This document shows positions 1-7,964 of a stretch of 18,684 bases of DNA, piece by piece. This DNA is from Baffinella frigidus (taxonomy: Eukaryota; Cryptophyceae; Cryptomonadales; Baffinellaceae). Location: positions 455,531 to 474,214 of the forward strand of contig MU646433.1 in the NCBI GenBank assembly GCA_026770585.1, read 5' to 3'. Made by a program: the position numbers and the translations under genes. The stretch's first letter is position 1. Every line of letters begins with the position of its first letter. The notes below the pieces were generated by a model. It had not been told where the DNA came from, made no database searches, and saw only the letters and a list, made by a program, of their open reading frames with translations.

Positions 1-75
1 TGGGGTGTGGGGTGTGGGGTGTGGGGTGTGGGGTGTGGGGTGTGGGGTGTGGGGGTGTGGGGTGTGGGGATTGGG
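1..75. repeat. G-rich TGGGGTG short tandem repeat
   Basis: Roughly nine tandem copies of a 7-base TGGGGTG unit, with one extra G in the middle, open the window. The unit differs from the telomere-like GGGTTTA unit seen further in by two bases, so it is probably a diverged and re-amplified telomere-like array. The minus strand, which is the coding strand of the neighbouring gene, is the C-rich strand. It continues beyond the window edge. Confidence 0.85.
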
Positions 76-254
76 GTTTCGGCTGGAGAGTTACGCGCGC
101 TGGAGGAGCGCAGCGGAGGAGCGTTGGACAGTGCGGAGACCAATCGAGCTTCTGAGACCGCCAGCTAGCTTCCGTCCGGCGTGCCCTCGCATCACCCTCT
201 GCGCCGGGTTTGTGGTTCAGGGTGTAGGGCCACTATGCAAACCCACTTCGCCGC

Positions 255-560
255 CCTGGGGAGAGAAAGACACATGCGATTCTCTCTCCTGCAGGAGAGA
301 GAAAGACACTTGCGTCATAAATACTCTCGATTAAGAAGAAGGACAGTCGACAGCACCAGCTGTTCCCCACAACCTGTCAGCAATCTAAAGTTTAACGGCC
401 TCAAATCAGGGTTGTTGAGCCTACGGGATTGCCTCCGGTAGGCCGAGGGACTTGGGGCCACCCACTGCTGGGGAGAGAAAGACACACGCGTAAGAAAGAC
501 AATCGATTGAGAAAGACACTCGATTGAAGTGCGCGGGAGAGGAAGACACGTGATTCAACG
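255..560. repeat. dispersed GAGAGAAAGACAC repeat cluster, no gene seen in 76-980
   Basis: The motif GAGAGAAAGACAC recurs at about 263, 297 and 474, with weaker versions (GAGAAAGACACTCGATTG, GAGAGGAAGACACGTG) to about 555. The copies are separated by 20-60 bases and often followed by a TCGATT-containing stretch. Open frames through this region have no recognisable protein character. The region would be intron or 3' flank of the minus-strand coiled-coil gene; I see no stop codon that I can defend as its end. Confidence 0.55.
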
Positions 561-841
561 AGTGACACCACCCGAGGGCGCGGGCGTTGTATGGTATGAC
601 TTGTGCGGGGCACTAGCCCGAGAACCCCGAGAGGTTCATTCGCCGCCAACGCCACGTATGCCACCCCACACTCCCCCGTCCCACTCTTGACGAAACCATC
701 CAGGCTTCGTACCATGACAGAGACTATTGCGAGCAGGAACATCAGGGATAGTTAGTTCCAGGACGGTGACTCTTCTGAGAAGGGTTTGCAGGGAACGCTG
801 GACCACGCTCTGCCGAGCGTGGTGCGGGGGAGTCTCTTCTC

Positions 842-962
842 GCCTGCCTGCTCTCTCTCTCTCGCCTCGTCCAGAAGTCTCTGCTCGCCGAGCAACGCAC
901 CCACCGCGTCGCCCCTCTCCCCGTACAGGTTGCTGGACGAGCAGAGTGAGAGAGCAGGCAGA
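842..962. repeat. imperfect inverted repeat, arms 842-872 and 933-962
   Basis: The left arm reads CTGCCTGCTCTCTC-type polypyrimidine ending in CTCGTCC. The right arm is its reverse complement, GGACGAGCAGAG..GAGCAGGCAG, with a few mismatches around a ~60-base loop. On the minus strand the right arm forms a plausible polypyrimidine tract and AG acceptor (CGTCCAG at 933-939) for a further exon of the coiled-coil gene. However, the reading frame that phase demands there looks poor, so no exon is called. Confidence 0.6.
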
Positions 963-998
963 GGGGGTGTCCCAAGTGTCCCCAGGAGGATTGTGTAC

Positions 999-3365
999 CT
1001 GAAGCTTCAGCGCTTGCAACACTTTCTTCTTGTCCTTGGCCATGATGCGGTACCTATTTTAGGGTATGGGTTTTAGGGTTACGGGCTTCGGGTTTCGAGT
1101 TTCAGGATTCGGGTTTCGGGTTTAGGTTTGAGGGTCTTAGGTTTTTCAGGGATTAGGGTTTGGGGAGTACGCGCGGCCTCGGAAGATTTTCTGGATGGAG
1201 ATGGCCGCGTTCTCGCGCTCCAGGTGCTCCTTCATCCTCTTCAGACGCTTCCCTGTCTCCCAGTCCTGGTGAGAGCGTTTATGGTTGATGGTTTAGGTTG
1301 AGGGTGTGTGTAGGGTTTAGGGTGTGGGGTTTGGAGTTCAGGGTTTAGGGTTTAGGGTTTAGGGTTTAGGGTTTAGGGTTTAGGGTTTAGGGTTTATGGT
1401 TGAGCGTTGAGCGTTGAGGGTTGAGGGTGTAGGGTCCAGAGTTTCGGAAGAGTTAAAGCTTTGATGTCTCGCACACACAATGATGGGATTTAGTGTCAAG
1501 ACAAACTCTCGCCGGGAATGCCAGGCAGTCCTGCGTCCGATCAGGCACCCGGCCTGGCCATCCCACTCCAGAAAACTGCACCCACCCCTTCTGATCCACC
1601 ATGCCCCACCTCGCCGCCCTCGAAACCCAAGCCTGAAAACCGTGCCATTCCGCACCGCAGTGGCATCGCACACGAGCGAGAGGCAGACTCTCGTGCTGCC
1701 TCTGTCTAACCGGGCCCACCAATTCGGTGAGCCCGGGCGCACCTCCCTGGGGGTACCGCAACCCCAGAATGCCAACTTACGAATAGTCCGACAATCACCC
1801 CGAGTGATGTGAAGCAGAGAGCTGCAACGGCAGGCTGACACCCCGAGTGAGGCAGAGCTGTTGGGAGAAACTGCCATTTGCCCTATATGCAAAACGAGTT
1901 TAGCACTCTCGAGACCGAAATCGAAAGGCAGGTTTTGGAGGTTTAGTAGACCCTCTTACCGCTGCTCACCGACACAAAAGTCGGGAGTGAGAAGTCTCAA
2001 AGCAAAACCGGAAGCTCTGTGAACGTTGGTAACAGTGGAGACCTTGCGGCCGCGCCACTTGGTCTGGATCTTGATGACGGCCTTCTCGTACTCGTCGTCG
2101 TCGTAGCGTGTTGACACCAGTCGCGCTAGGCCCTCCTGCCATCAGGAAACCCACTCTTTCAGGTGAAGTCGTATGTTGTTGACACCAGTCGCACCAGGCC
2201 CTCCTGTCGAGTGCAGAAGGAGGACTTACTTGGGCGCGGGCTTAGTTGGGCGCGGCGAGTACAAACCTTACAAAATGGCGTGGAGAACACGTAGGGTATT
2301 GACACCCTACGCCGCGCGAGGCGCTCCTGGCATGCGCAGAACAGCCAATGTTTCAGGAAGACGTATCGCAAAGCACTTGCAACAACTTGTCGACACCAGC
2401 CGTGCGAGTCCCTGCTGTCGTCCAGAAAGCCACTGTTTCAGGACTTGTCAGAACGCCACTGTTTCAGGACTTGGAAAGCCAATGTTTCAGGAGGACTCAT
2501 ACGCACGCTACTATAACAAAATTTACAACAGATGGTTTCAAGAAATTCGCACGGGCCCGCGGCAGGACGGCGCAGGTGCGGTCGCAGGCCCGCTTTCGGG
2601 CGACTTCGGCACACATAAGACAGTCTGGACCAGATTTTGTTCCTGGCTTGCAGGTGAAAGCCCTTGAAACATTTTGAGTTGTTCCCTCCTCGCTCGACAG
2701 AGGCCACCTTTGATGCTCGTGTGACGTGTAATGCACAACACCAACGTTGGGAGGAGCACTAATCTTGACGCGACTCGGTACAAAACTTGCGATACACGGC
2801 TTCACAACCCCTTAGTTACAACGGTGTACTGTTGTGTACCAGAGTCGCCCACAAACAGAGTGTAACGTTTTGTACCAGATTCGCGTCCAAATAGGTGCTC
2901 CGCCAACGTCCAGACAAGTCCTCGATCAACAAACAGGACCTCCTTCGGCATCGGGCGCTGCCCCAACTTTTGTATCACTCAACTCAAGGCGTACGGGCCT
3001 ATCTAGGACCAGCATCGAGAGTAATAAAGGAGAAGAGAAGTACCTGGTATCCGCGCATCTTTTTGAGGTCGGCCTCCACCTCCTCGACCGTAATGCTCAC
3101 CTGCAGAATGCACCCATGTCAATGTCCTGTGTGCAGGGCTGTGAATGTGCCGGGTGCACGGGTGCACGGGTGTACTGTGTACACGGGTGTGAATGGAGTG
3201 TGCACACGGTTGCCTCCACCTCCTGGATCGTGATGCTCACGTGCCGCAAGCGGTATCAGCTATTTGGGCATCACTTGTCAACAACCAAGGATCCTCTTAG
3301 GGTAATAAAAAACAAGAGATGAGGATAATCAAGAAGAAGAGGAAGAAGAAGCTCTGAGGGTAATC

Positions 3366-3399
<34 letters not shown>

Positions 3400-5390
3400 A
3401 GAAGAAGAAGAAGAAGAAGAAGAAGAAGAAGAAGAAGAAGAAGAAGAAGAAAAGAAAAAGAGATGCTCACCTGGCGCAAGCGGTATTCGGTACAAGTTGA
3501 TCACTTGACGGTATTTGGTAATAGTGGATCAGGTATGGGGAACTGGGTACTAGTTGATCACTAGTCCAAAGGCTCTCATGGTAATATCGCAGAAGAAAGA
3601 AGGATGCTATGAGGGCAATAAAGCAGAAGAAAGAAGCATGCTATGATGGTAAGAAACCATAAGAAAACAGCATGCTATGATGGTAAGAAAGCAGAGGAAA
3701 AAAGGATGGTGTTTCGGTTGACTGCGAAGAAGACAGTTCGAGGTCGACCTGGCGCTCCTCGACCTCGAGCATCTCGACCACGTGCCGCGCTTCCAGAAGC
3801 CGCTCTCGGATGTCCTGTTTACCGTTCACCGTTAGGAATCACGGGTTAATATTCGGGGATAAGGGATTAGGGTTGAGGGTTGAGGATTTAGGGTTGAGGG
3901 TCCAGGGCACGTGCCGCGCCTCCAGCAGCCGCTTCCTGATGTCCTGCGCCACGCGTATGGCGGTTACGGATGCGGGATGCGGGATCAGGGATGAGTTTTT
4001 TCGGTTTGGGGGGTGGGATTTGGGGGTTTGGGTTTAGGGTCCAGGGTTTAGGGGTTGGGGTTCGGGGGGTTGGGTTGAGGGGTTGAGGGTTTGGGGTTTA
4101 GGATTTAGGGTTGAGTGATTAGGGTGTAGAGTTTAGTGCAGCACGACCAACCCAGCCCTTGAGATCCGAGACGTGAACGAAAGAACCAACCAACCATCCA
4201 TCGAGAGAGGCGCCCAACGGCAAAACCTCTCGCCCACAGAAAATATCCTCTGCTGAGCAAAATGCCCTGTTGCACTGCATGCAAACACAGCGTCAACGCT
4301 TTCCCCACCGCTCGGTGCGGTGTCACGAGAGCGCACGCAGGAGAGCGAGGGGCTCGCGGGTCCTGGCCCAGGGTTCCGGGCCCAAACCTCGCGTTTGGAC
4401 TGGACGCCCTCGAGCTTGGTCTGGAGGCGCCCGACAGACGCCTGCAGCTCGATCAGCTGGTTGAACTCCCGCTCCTGCTGCACCAGCAGAGGGTTTGTCC
4501 GCCGCTGTTCCAGCTCCTCCAGACGCTGCTCCCGCTTCTCCTTCATCTCCTGCGCGGAGGGGGGGACGCTGAGGTGAGGGGGGGCGGATGGTGCGGGTGT
4601 GCGAGTGTTGCGGTGTTGGTTGGAAGGGGGGGGGTGCAGATACGTGTGGGGGTTTGGCCCAGTGAGGAGGGTGAGAACCAAGATCCCCATGGCTCCGGAG
4701 ACAGAGATGGACTGCAGTCGAGCGTACCTGGACCAGCCACATCTTGCGCTCCATCTCGTCCTTTTTCTTCGACGAGAAGGTGCGCTCAGCCTGGTCGCGC
4801 ACGCGCTCCATCTCCTTGCGTTTCTTCAAGATCACCTCCCGCTTCAACCGCTGGCTTTCCTCCTCCCGCAGCCGTTGCAGCTCGATGGTCCGCAGCGTCT
4901 GCTCGCGCTTCTTCTCGATCTGCGCTAGCCGCCGCCGCTCCTCGTCCTCAGAGCGCTGGTGGTCCTCATTGCGCTGCCGGTTGTCCTCTCGCCGGCGCTC
5001 CTTGTCCATGTCGTCGCGCTGCAGCTCATCCAGCCTCGCTGACTCCTGCAGCTTCCGCAGAGCCTCGTCCTCGATGCGCTTCTTGAGCTCCATCTCGCGA
5101 CGCTGCGCCAGCAGCTCCCGTTGCCGCTGCTTCGCCGCGATTTCCCGCTCCCGTTCTCGCAGCGCTTTCCGTCGCTTCTCCTCCAGCGCCTCCTGCGACA
5201 GTGTGCCCCCCATCGTGCCGCCCATGTCCCCGCCGCCAGACATGGAGCTCCCCGAACGGTACGAGTCCTGGGCCATGCTGTGGTGCGCAGGGCGCATCGT
5301 GTGCGGCATGTCGACCACCGGCGGCGTCGGCGGCTTGTACGACGACATGTACGCCGACCCCAGCGAAAGATCGTCGTCCCCCCATGTCAT
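999..5390 (-). CDS. coiled-coil protein with two IQ motifs (multi-exon, 3' end not found)
   Basis: Start ATG at 5390-5388. Exons that chain with matching phase: 5390-4728 (221 codons), 4549-4388, 3814-3749, 3101-3044, 2125-2043, 1265-1171 and 1053-999, about 394 residues. Each has GT after and AG before it. Residues 1-70 are Gly/Ser/Met/Pro-rich (starts MTWGDDDLSLGS). From about residue 75 comes a long, highly charged Arg/Glu/Lys/Gln coiled coil with no membrane segment. It is followed by IQ motifs AVIKIQTKWRGRK (exon 5) and AISIQKIFRGRAYR (spanning the exon 6/7 junction), which in general bind calmodulin-like EF-hand proteins. Such architecture is common in cytoskeletal or axonemal proteins, but I do not recognise the family. 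Introns are about 120-920 bases and carry telomere-like arrays, a GAA tract and partial exon copies. The acceptor before the last exon (AAAATAG) is pyrimidine-poor. Coding nature is firm for exons 1, 2, 5 and 6; exons 3 and 4 are short and less certain. Confidence 0.8.
1071..1145. repeat. degenerate telomere-like repeats
   Basis: Imperfect GGGTTT(A/C)GGG units in the small intron between minus-strand exons 1265-1171 and 1053-999, extending to about 1165. On the coding (minus) strand they read as CCCTAAA or CCCGAAA variants and run up to the 3' splice site. Confidence 0.75.
1273..1440. repeat. telomere-like array, eight perfect GGGTTTA units
   Basis: Eight uninterrupted GGGTTTA copies occupy 1341-1396, with degenerate flanks (GGGTTGA, GGGTGTA, GCGTTGA) on both sides. 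It sits in the intron just upstream, in transcript sense, of the exon at 1265-1171. It is interstitial, not a chromosome end, because coding exons lie on both sides. Confidence 0.95.
1690..1860 (-). repeat. dispersed repeat shared with 15096-15240
   Basis: Read on the minus strand, this stretch begins with CAGCTCTGCCTCACTCGGG and contains GCGCCCGGGCTCACC..ATTGGTG followed by GACAGAG. The same landmarks in the same order and similar spacing are seen on the plus strand at 15096-15240. Both copies lie in introns and in the sense orientation of their host gene. Identity is high at the two ends and low in the middle. Confidence 0.6.
2104..2492 (-). repeat. array of partial copies of an exon start and its acceptor
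   Basis: The exon at 2125-2043 begins (minus strand) after CCTAG with codons for RLVSTR. The block holding that acceptor and the first ~20 coding bases (plus strand TGACACCAGTCGC..GGCCCTCCTG) recurs at about 2177-2206, 2298-2330 and 2388-2417, progressively diverged. A linked sub-repeat, GCCACTGTTTCAGGA or close variants, occurs at about 2340-2357, 2427-2443, 2452-2468 and 2475-2492, with a weaker version at 2148-2162. No second full IQ exon is present. Confidence 0.75.
3205..3254 (-). repeat. partial copies of the VSITVEEVEA exon, with third fragment at 3462-3486
   Basis: The exon at 3101-3044 starts VSITVEEVEA. A copy at 3240-3205 would read VSITIQEVEA but is preceded by CAC instead of an AG acceptor and decays after ~36 bases. 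A third fragment at 3473-3462 keeps only GTGAGCATC, now preceded by GCGCCAG. Copies two and three also share about 14 bases of upstream sequence (ATACCGCTTGCG). Confidence 0.7.
3321..3462. repeat. GAA/TTC trinucleotide microsatellite
   Basis: A (GAA/AAG)n tract: short interrupted blocks from 3331, then a nearly pure run from about 3366 to 3450, then AAAAGAAAAAG. On the coding strand of the surrounding gene it is a long CTT polypyrimidine tract inside an intron. The open frame through it (poly-Leu) is a low-complexity artefact. GAA/TTC runs of this kind can form triplex DNA. Confidence 0.95.
3545..3715. repeat. short tandem repeat, GCATGCTATGATGGTAAGAAA type
   Basis: Three to four imperfect copies of a ~30-38-base unit containing GATGCTATGA(G/T)GG(C/T)AA..AAGCAGAAGAAAG lie between the GAA tract and the exon at 3814-3749. 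They are intronic and I see no coding role. Confidence 0.6.
3850..4135. repeat. degenerate telomere-like array in intron
   Basis: Two blocks (3850-3905 and 3975-4135) of GGGTT(T/G)AGGG, GGGATTAGGG and GGGGTTGGGG variants surround the partial exon copy at 3911-3943. The coding strand is again the C-rich one. Confidence 0.85.
3911..3943 (-). pseudogene. partial duplicate of exon 3 (DIRKRLLEARH)
   Basis: Thirty-three bases after a CGCAG acceptor translate to DIRKRLLEARH, against DIRERLLEARH at the start of the exon at 3814-3749. Several nucleotide differences are synonymous (CGG-CTG-CTG-GAG against CGG-CTT-CTG-GAA). The copy then hits GTGCCC and telomere-like sequence and lacks the remaining 11 codons. 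It could be a decayed duplicate or an alternative micro-exon, since it keeps the frame. Confidence 0.6.
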
Positions 5391-5532
5391 CTTGTCTTCC
5401 AGCGTTCTCCACCCTCCTCACTGCCCTCTCGTCTCTCCCTGACAAGCTAGACGCCCCCCTCCTCACCGGCTGGCAAAAAAAACGGTCTCCGGTTTTAAAT
5501 TTAAAAGTCGCCCATCCAAGAGAGGGGAGGGA
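5391..5532. promoter_or_regulatory. divergent promoter between the coiled-coil gene and NDUFAF2
   Basis: Only 142 bases separate the two divergent start codons. A perfect 14-base palindrome TTTTAAATTTAAAA at 5493-5506 is the only strongly AT-rich spot in GC-rich surroundings and could act as a TATA-like element in both directions. The call rests on position and base composition only. Confidence 0.5.
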
Positions 5533-6437
5533 ATGCTAAGAAACGGGATCCGCCAGCCCCTCGGGCGCGCCTTGCGGCGATGTGCCGAGCAGCATGCGAG
5601 CAGGAGTGCGCTCTGGATGCTCCAGAAGAATGTGCCCGCGGGGTGGGCAAACTCCCCGGTCGAGGGGAGCCCGCCGGCCCACAGAGGAAGCGGCGAGCGC
5701 GGTTTGTCAGGCCGCGGCGGGTTCTGGGGGTTCATGGACGCTGCTGCAGGGCGCAAGGTGCGACACCTGCTCGTGATGCGCAGCCGATCGCTGGAAGGTG
5801 CTGTTGCGGTTTCCGGGGAGACGTTGCGGTGCATAATCTGATGGTTCTAAGGTGCGTCCCTGGTTCGCAGTTCATGGGGAAAGACCAGCATGGCAACACG
5901 TACTGGGAGATAAAAAACCCGGGAGGCAAGCCTGACCCGAAGCGGCAGATCGACTACGTTGAAAAGAACATGGTAAGCCCTCCCCAGCTCCTCATGAGGG
6001 TTCGGAAAGAAAGGCACGAACGTGTGCAGGGATGCTGGAGCAGATGCTGACTGTCAAGCGCTGGTCGGCAGGAGGAGATCGAATGGCACGAAGTGCCGCC
6101 GGAGTGGCGGTTGTGGGTGCGGTACGCGCGCGCGCTCCCCCCGACGGACCAGGAGCTGCGGTTCGGGGAGGCGCAGCGCGCCTACACGCAGAAGCGCGCA
6201 GTGCAGATCGCGGAAGAGGACGAGCGGCTGCGCTCATACGAGATCGCCATGGGGACCAACTTGCAGCAGGACGCTGTCGACCCCATGCTGCTCATTCAGC
6301 GCTCGATGCGGGGGGACGGGGGTAGGCCAGCGGAGGGGGGGGCAGAGGCAGAGAGGCCAGCGCGAGGGACTGCCTCCTCGAGTCCGACTGGGAGTGGCAA
6401 GACCTTCAAGCCTGGTATTTGGGACCCGACGCAGTGA
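5533..6437 (+). CDS. NDUFAF2: NDUFAF2-like complex I assembly factor (B17.2-like / NDUFA12 family)
   Basis: Mitochondrial matrix-side assembly factor of respiratory complex I, paralogous to subunit NDUFA12. Exon 2 (5871-5972, FMGKDQHGNTYWEI..) carries the family's G-x-D-x-x-G-N-x-Y-(Y/W)-E core. Exon 3 (6072-6437) gives IEWHEVPPEWRLWVRYAR, the P-x-E-W-x-x-W block. It ends SPTGSGKTFKPGIWDPTQ; a GKTFxPGxW tail separates NDUFAF2 from NDUFA12. Donor GTAAGC follows 5972 and acceptor GGCAG precedes 6072. Exon 1 is least certain: ATG at 5533 with donor AAG|GTGCGA after 5757 gives phase 0 and a 230-residue protein whose start MLRNGIRQPLGRALRR looks like a mitochondrial presequence. A later in-frame ATG at 5734 would give 163 residues, close to the human length. 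It diverges from the coiled-coil gene across a short promoter. Confidence 0.9.
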
Positions 6438-6460
6438 ATTATGTCTCTGCAGCAGTTAAC

Positions 6461-6556
6461 CTGGGCTCCTCATTAGATACACATGGATCAGCACCCCGTA
6501 CACACGCTCCAGTACAAAGAGCATCTAAATGTACATGTATTTCATGAGGAGCCCAG
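6461..6556. repeat. 13-bp inverted repeat just after the NDUFAF2 stop
   Basis: CTGGGCTCCTCAT at 6461-6473 is exactly complementary to ATGAGGAGCCCAG at 6544-6556, with weaker pairing (TAGATACACATG against ACATGTATTTC) inside. It begins 24 bases after the stop codon. It may be a 3'-UTR stem or a small TIR element. The rest of 6557-7414 shows no gene: only short repeats, including CACACCTAT(T/G)TTTCAAA at 7135-7151 and 7188-7204. Confidence 0.65.
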
Positions 6557-6587
6557 ATTATCTGAGGCGAAGCTAGGAAACCGCGGT

Positions 6588-6620
6588 GTAATTCTGCTAC
6601 TCGGTGCTGTCCAACTATCG
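6588..6620 (+). repeat. short dispersed repeat shared with 11244-11275
   Basis: AATTCTGCTACTCGGTGCTG followed by TCCAACTA at 6590-6617 matches AATTCTGTTATTCGATGCTG plus TCCAACTA at 11246-11273, same strand, about 25 of 28 bases. Both lie in gene-free stretches beside hairpin-forming sequences. Confidence 0.6.
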
Positions 6621-7414
6621 GTGCCCGGGTTGCGTGCACGAAGAAAACGAGAGGATCGAGGTGCATGCCGCTGGTCTCAGGGGTGTTTATCAAGTTGCAC
6701 CCCCTGTAATGCCGAAAGACAACGTTAGCAAGCACCCCAAGGTGCTCGTAACCGGGGGACTCGCCAGCACTAGACGATTTTAAAACCAATTCCAGGACTT
6801 TTAACGCCCGGGATTATGTTGCATTATAAATTTTGGACAGAGCTGCGTCCAAATAAGTCCTCGAACGCAAGCTTTATGCATGACTTGAACGCTTCCCGAG
6901 AGACCTGGACTCCGTATCAACGATCTAGCACTGCACATCACGCTTCCTTCCTCTATGGCTTGCTGGCGGATACGGACACGAAGCGTCCCTAGGAAGCTCC
7001 TTGGCTCCCAGGAACAGGCCTTCCGTAGGACGGTCCTACAGGTGTCGCTCGAAATTAAGGACCCACAGAATGAGCTACACACCTGTGTGTGATGTGTGGG
7101 CCTTAATGAAATAAGGACACCGAAGGTGTGCGTACACACCTATTTTTCAAAGAACAGATTGGCACGACAGTCCTGCACGGGACCGTACACACCTATGTTT
7201 CAAATAATTGGCCATCACTGAATACTCCCCCAGAGAAATTTTCGGGCAGAAAAAAGTGCCAACATTTCCGAGGGAAATTGGGTTCCCGAGTGGTGCATCT
7301 TTTAAAATTGCACCTAACCCCATCCAACCCACCCTGCAACCAAATTCCAAAATCGGGAACCGCAATTCAAATGGTTTCTGAAAGAAAGGCGTGTCTCCTA
7401 TGCTCTCCGCCCTC

Positions 7415-7592
7415 TGCCTCTGCGGCAGGGAACCGCTGGTGCTCGATCCACAGACGATGATGTCCATGGGAGTAGAGTCGTTTACTGAAGAGAGGACAGG
7501 ATCCGCACGTGCCGTGGGCCTATATGTCCTAGTAGTGGACGTGACCTGTGTAAAGTCACTCTGGTCATCCTATGGAGTAATATCCCCAGACT
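7415..7592 (+). repeat. repeat module A, copy 1
   Basis: About 175 bases, from CTGCGGCAGGGAACCGCTGG to TAATATCCCCAGAC, that reappear almost unchanged in reverse complement at 9684-9857. One frame is open through both copies (VLDPQTMMSMGVESFTEERTG), but the near-identity at DNA level, including third positions, points to recent duplication and not to protein constraint. It ends with TGGGGTAATATCCCCA, a short stem-loop. Confidence 0.9.
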
Positions 7593-7910
7593 CCCCCTCA
7601 CGAGGCTGTCAGGGTGAGTGGATGGTCCTACGTGGGGTATTATCCCCAGACTCCCCCTCACGAGGCTGCGAGGGTGAGTGGATTGTCCTATTTGCAGAAA
7701 CTACGCGTGTAGCAGATGCGAGGGACGTGCGCGGACGGCGGCGTGATGCGCGAGTTGTAGTGGGAACGTGTTGAACTTGTCGGACGTACCCTTAGACTAA
7801 CTTAGCTTAAGCTGCCTAATTGTCGGGTCTTGAGGATCTGCTTCGTTCTTGGACTTGTCCGTGGAGATTCTTGGACTTGGCCGTGGAGATGGTTGTTGAA
7901 GCGGTGATTC
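7593..7910 (+). repeat. repeat module B, copy 1, with internal 59-bp tandem duplication
   Basis: Module B starts at TCCCCCTCACGAGGCTG and runs to GGAGATGGTTGTTGAAGCGG. Its reverse complement lies at 10476-10745 with roughly 90-95 percent identity by eye. In this copy the first unit, ending in TATCCCCAGAC, is present twice (7593-7651 and again from 7652), whereas the other copy has one. It also has two CCGTGGAGATTCTTGGACTT-like steps near 7845-7885. Confidence 0.9.
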
Positions 7911-7964
7911 AAGAATGATTCAAGAAGCGGTGATTCAAGAATCACCGCTTCAACAACCATCTCC
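7885..7964. repeat. perfect 26-bp inverted repeat at the module B / telomere array border
   Basis: The 26 bases at 7885-7910 are exactly complementary to 7939-7964 (outer ends GGAGATGG and CCATCTCC). The 28-base spacer contains another copy of AAGCGGTGATTC, so a nested stem with a 2-base loop (7924-7951) is also possible. The telomere-like array begins immediately after the right arm. Confidence 0.9.

Noticed and set aside
742-935. Further exon of the coiled-coil gene after 999 (one frame reads LYGERGDAVGALLGEQRLLDEA)
   Set aside because: That frame does not match the phase-0 donor at 999, the matching frame looks non-coding, and the region is part of an inverted repeat.
1273-1440. True chromosome end (telomere)
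   Set aside because: Arrays occur at several places with coding exons on both sides and in both strand orientations across the window, so they are interstitial.
3297-3479. Poly-leucine open frame on the minus strand
   Set aside because: Produced by the GAA/CTT microsatellite in an intron.
7593-7700. CRISPR-like array from repeated CCCCAGACTCCCCCTCACGA
   Set aside because: Only two units, direct tandem duplication without spacers, in a eukaryotic sequence.
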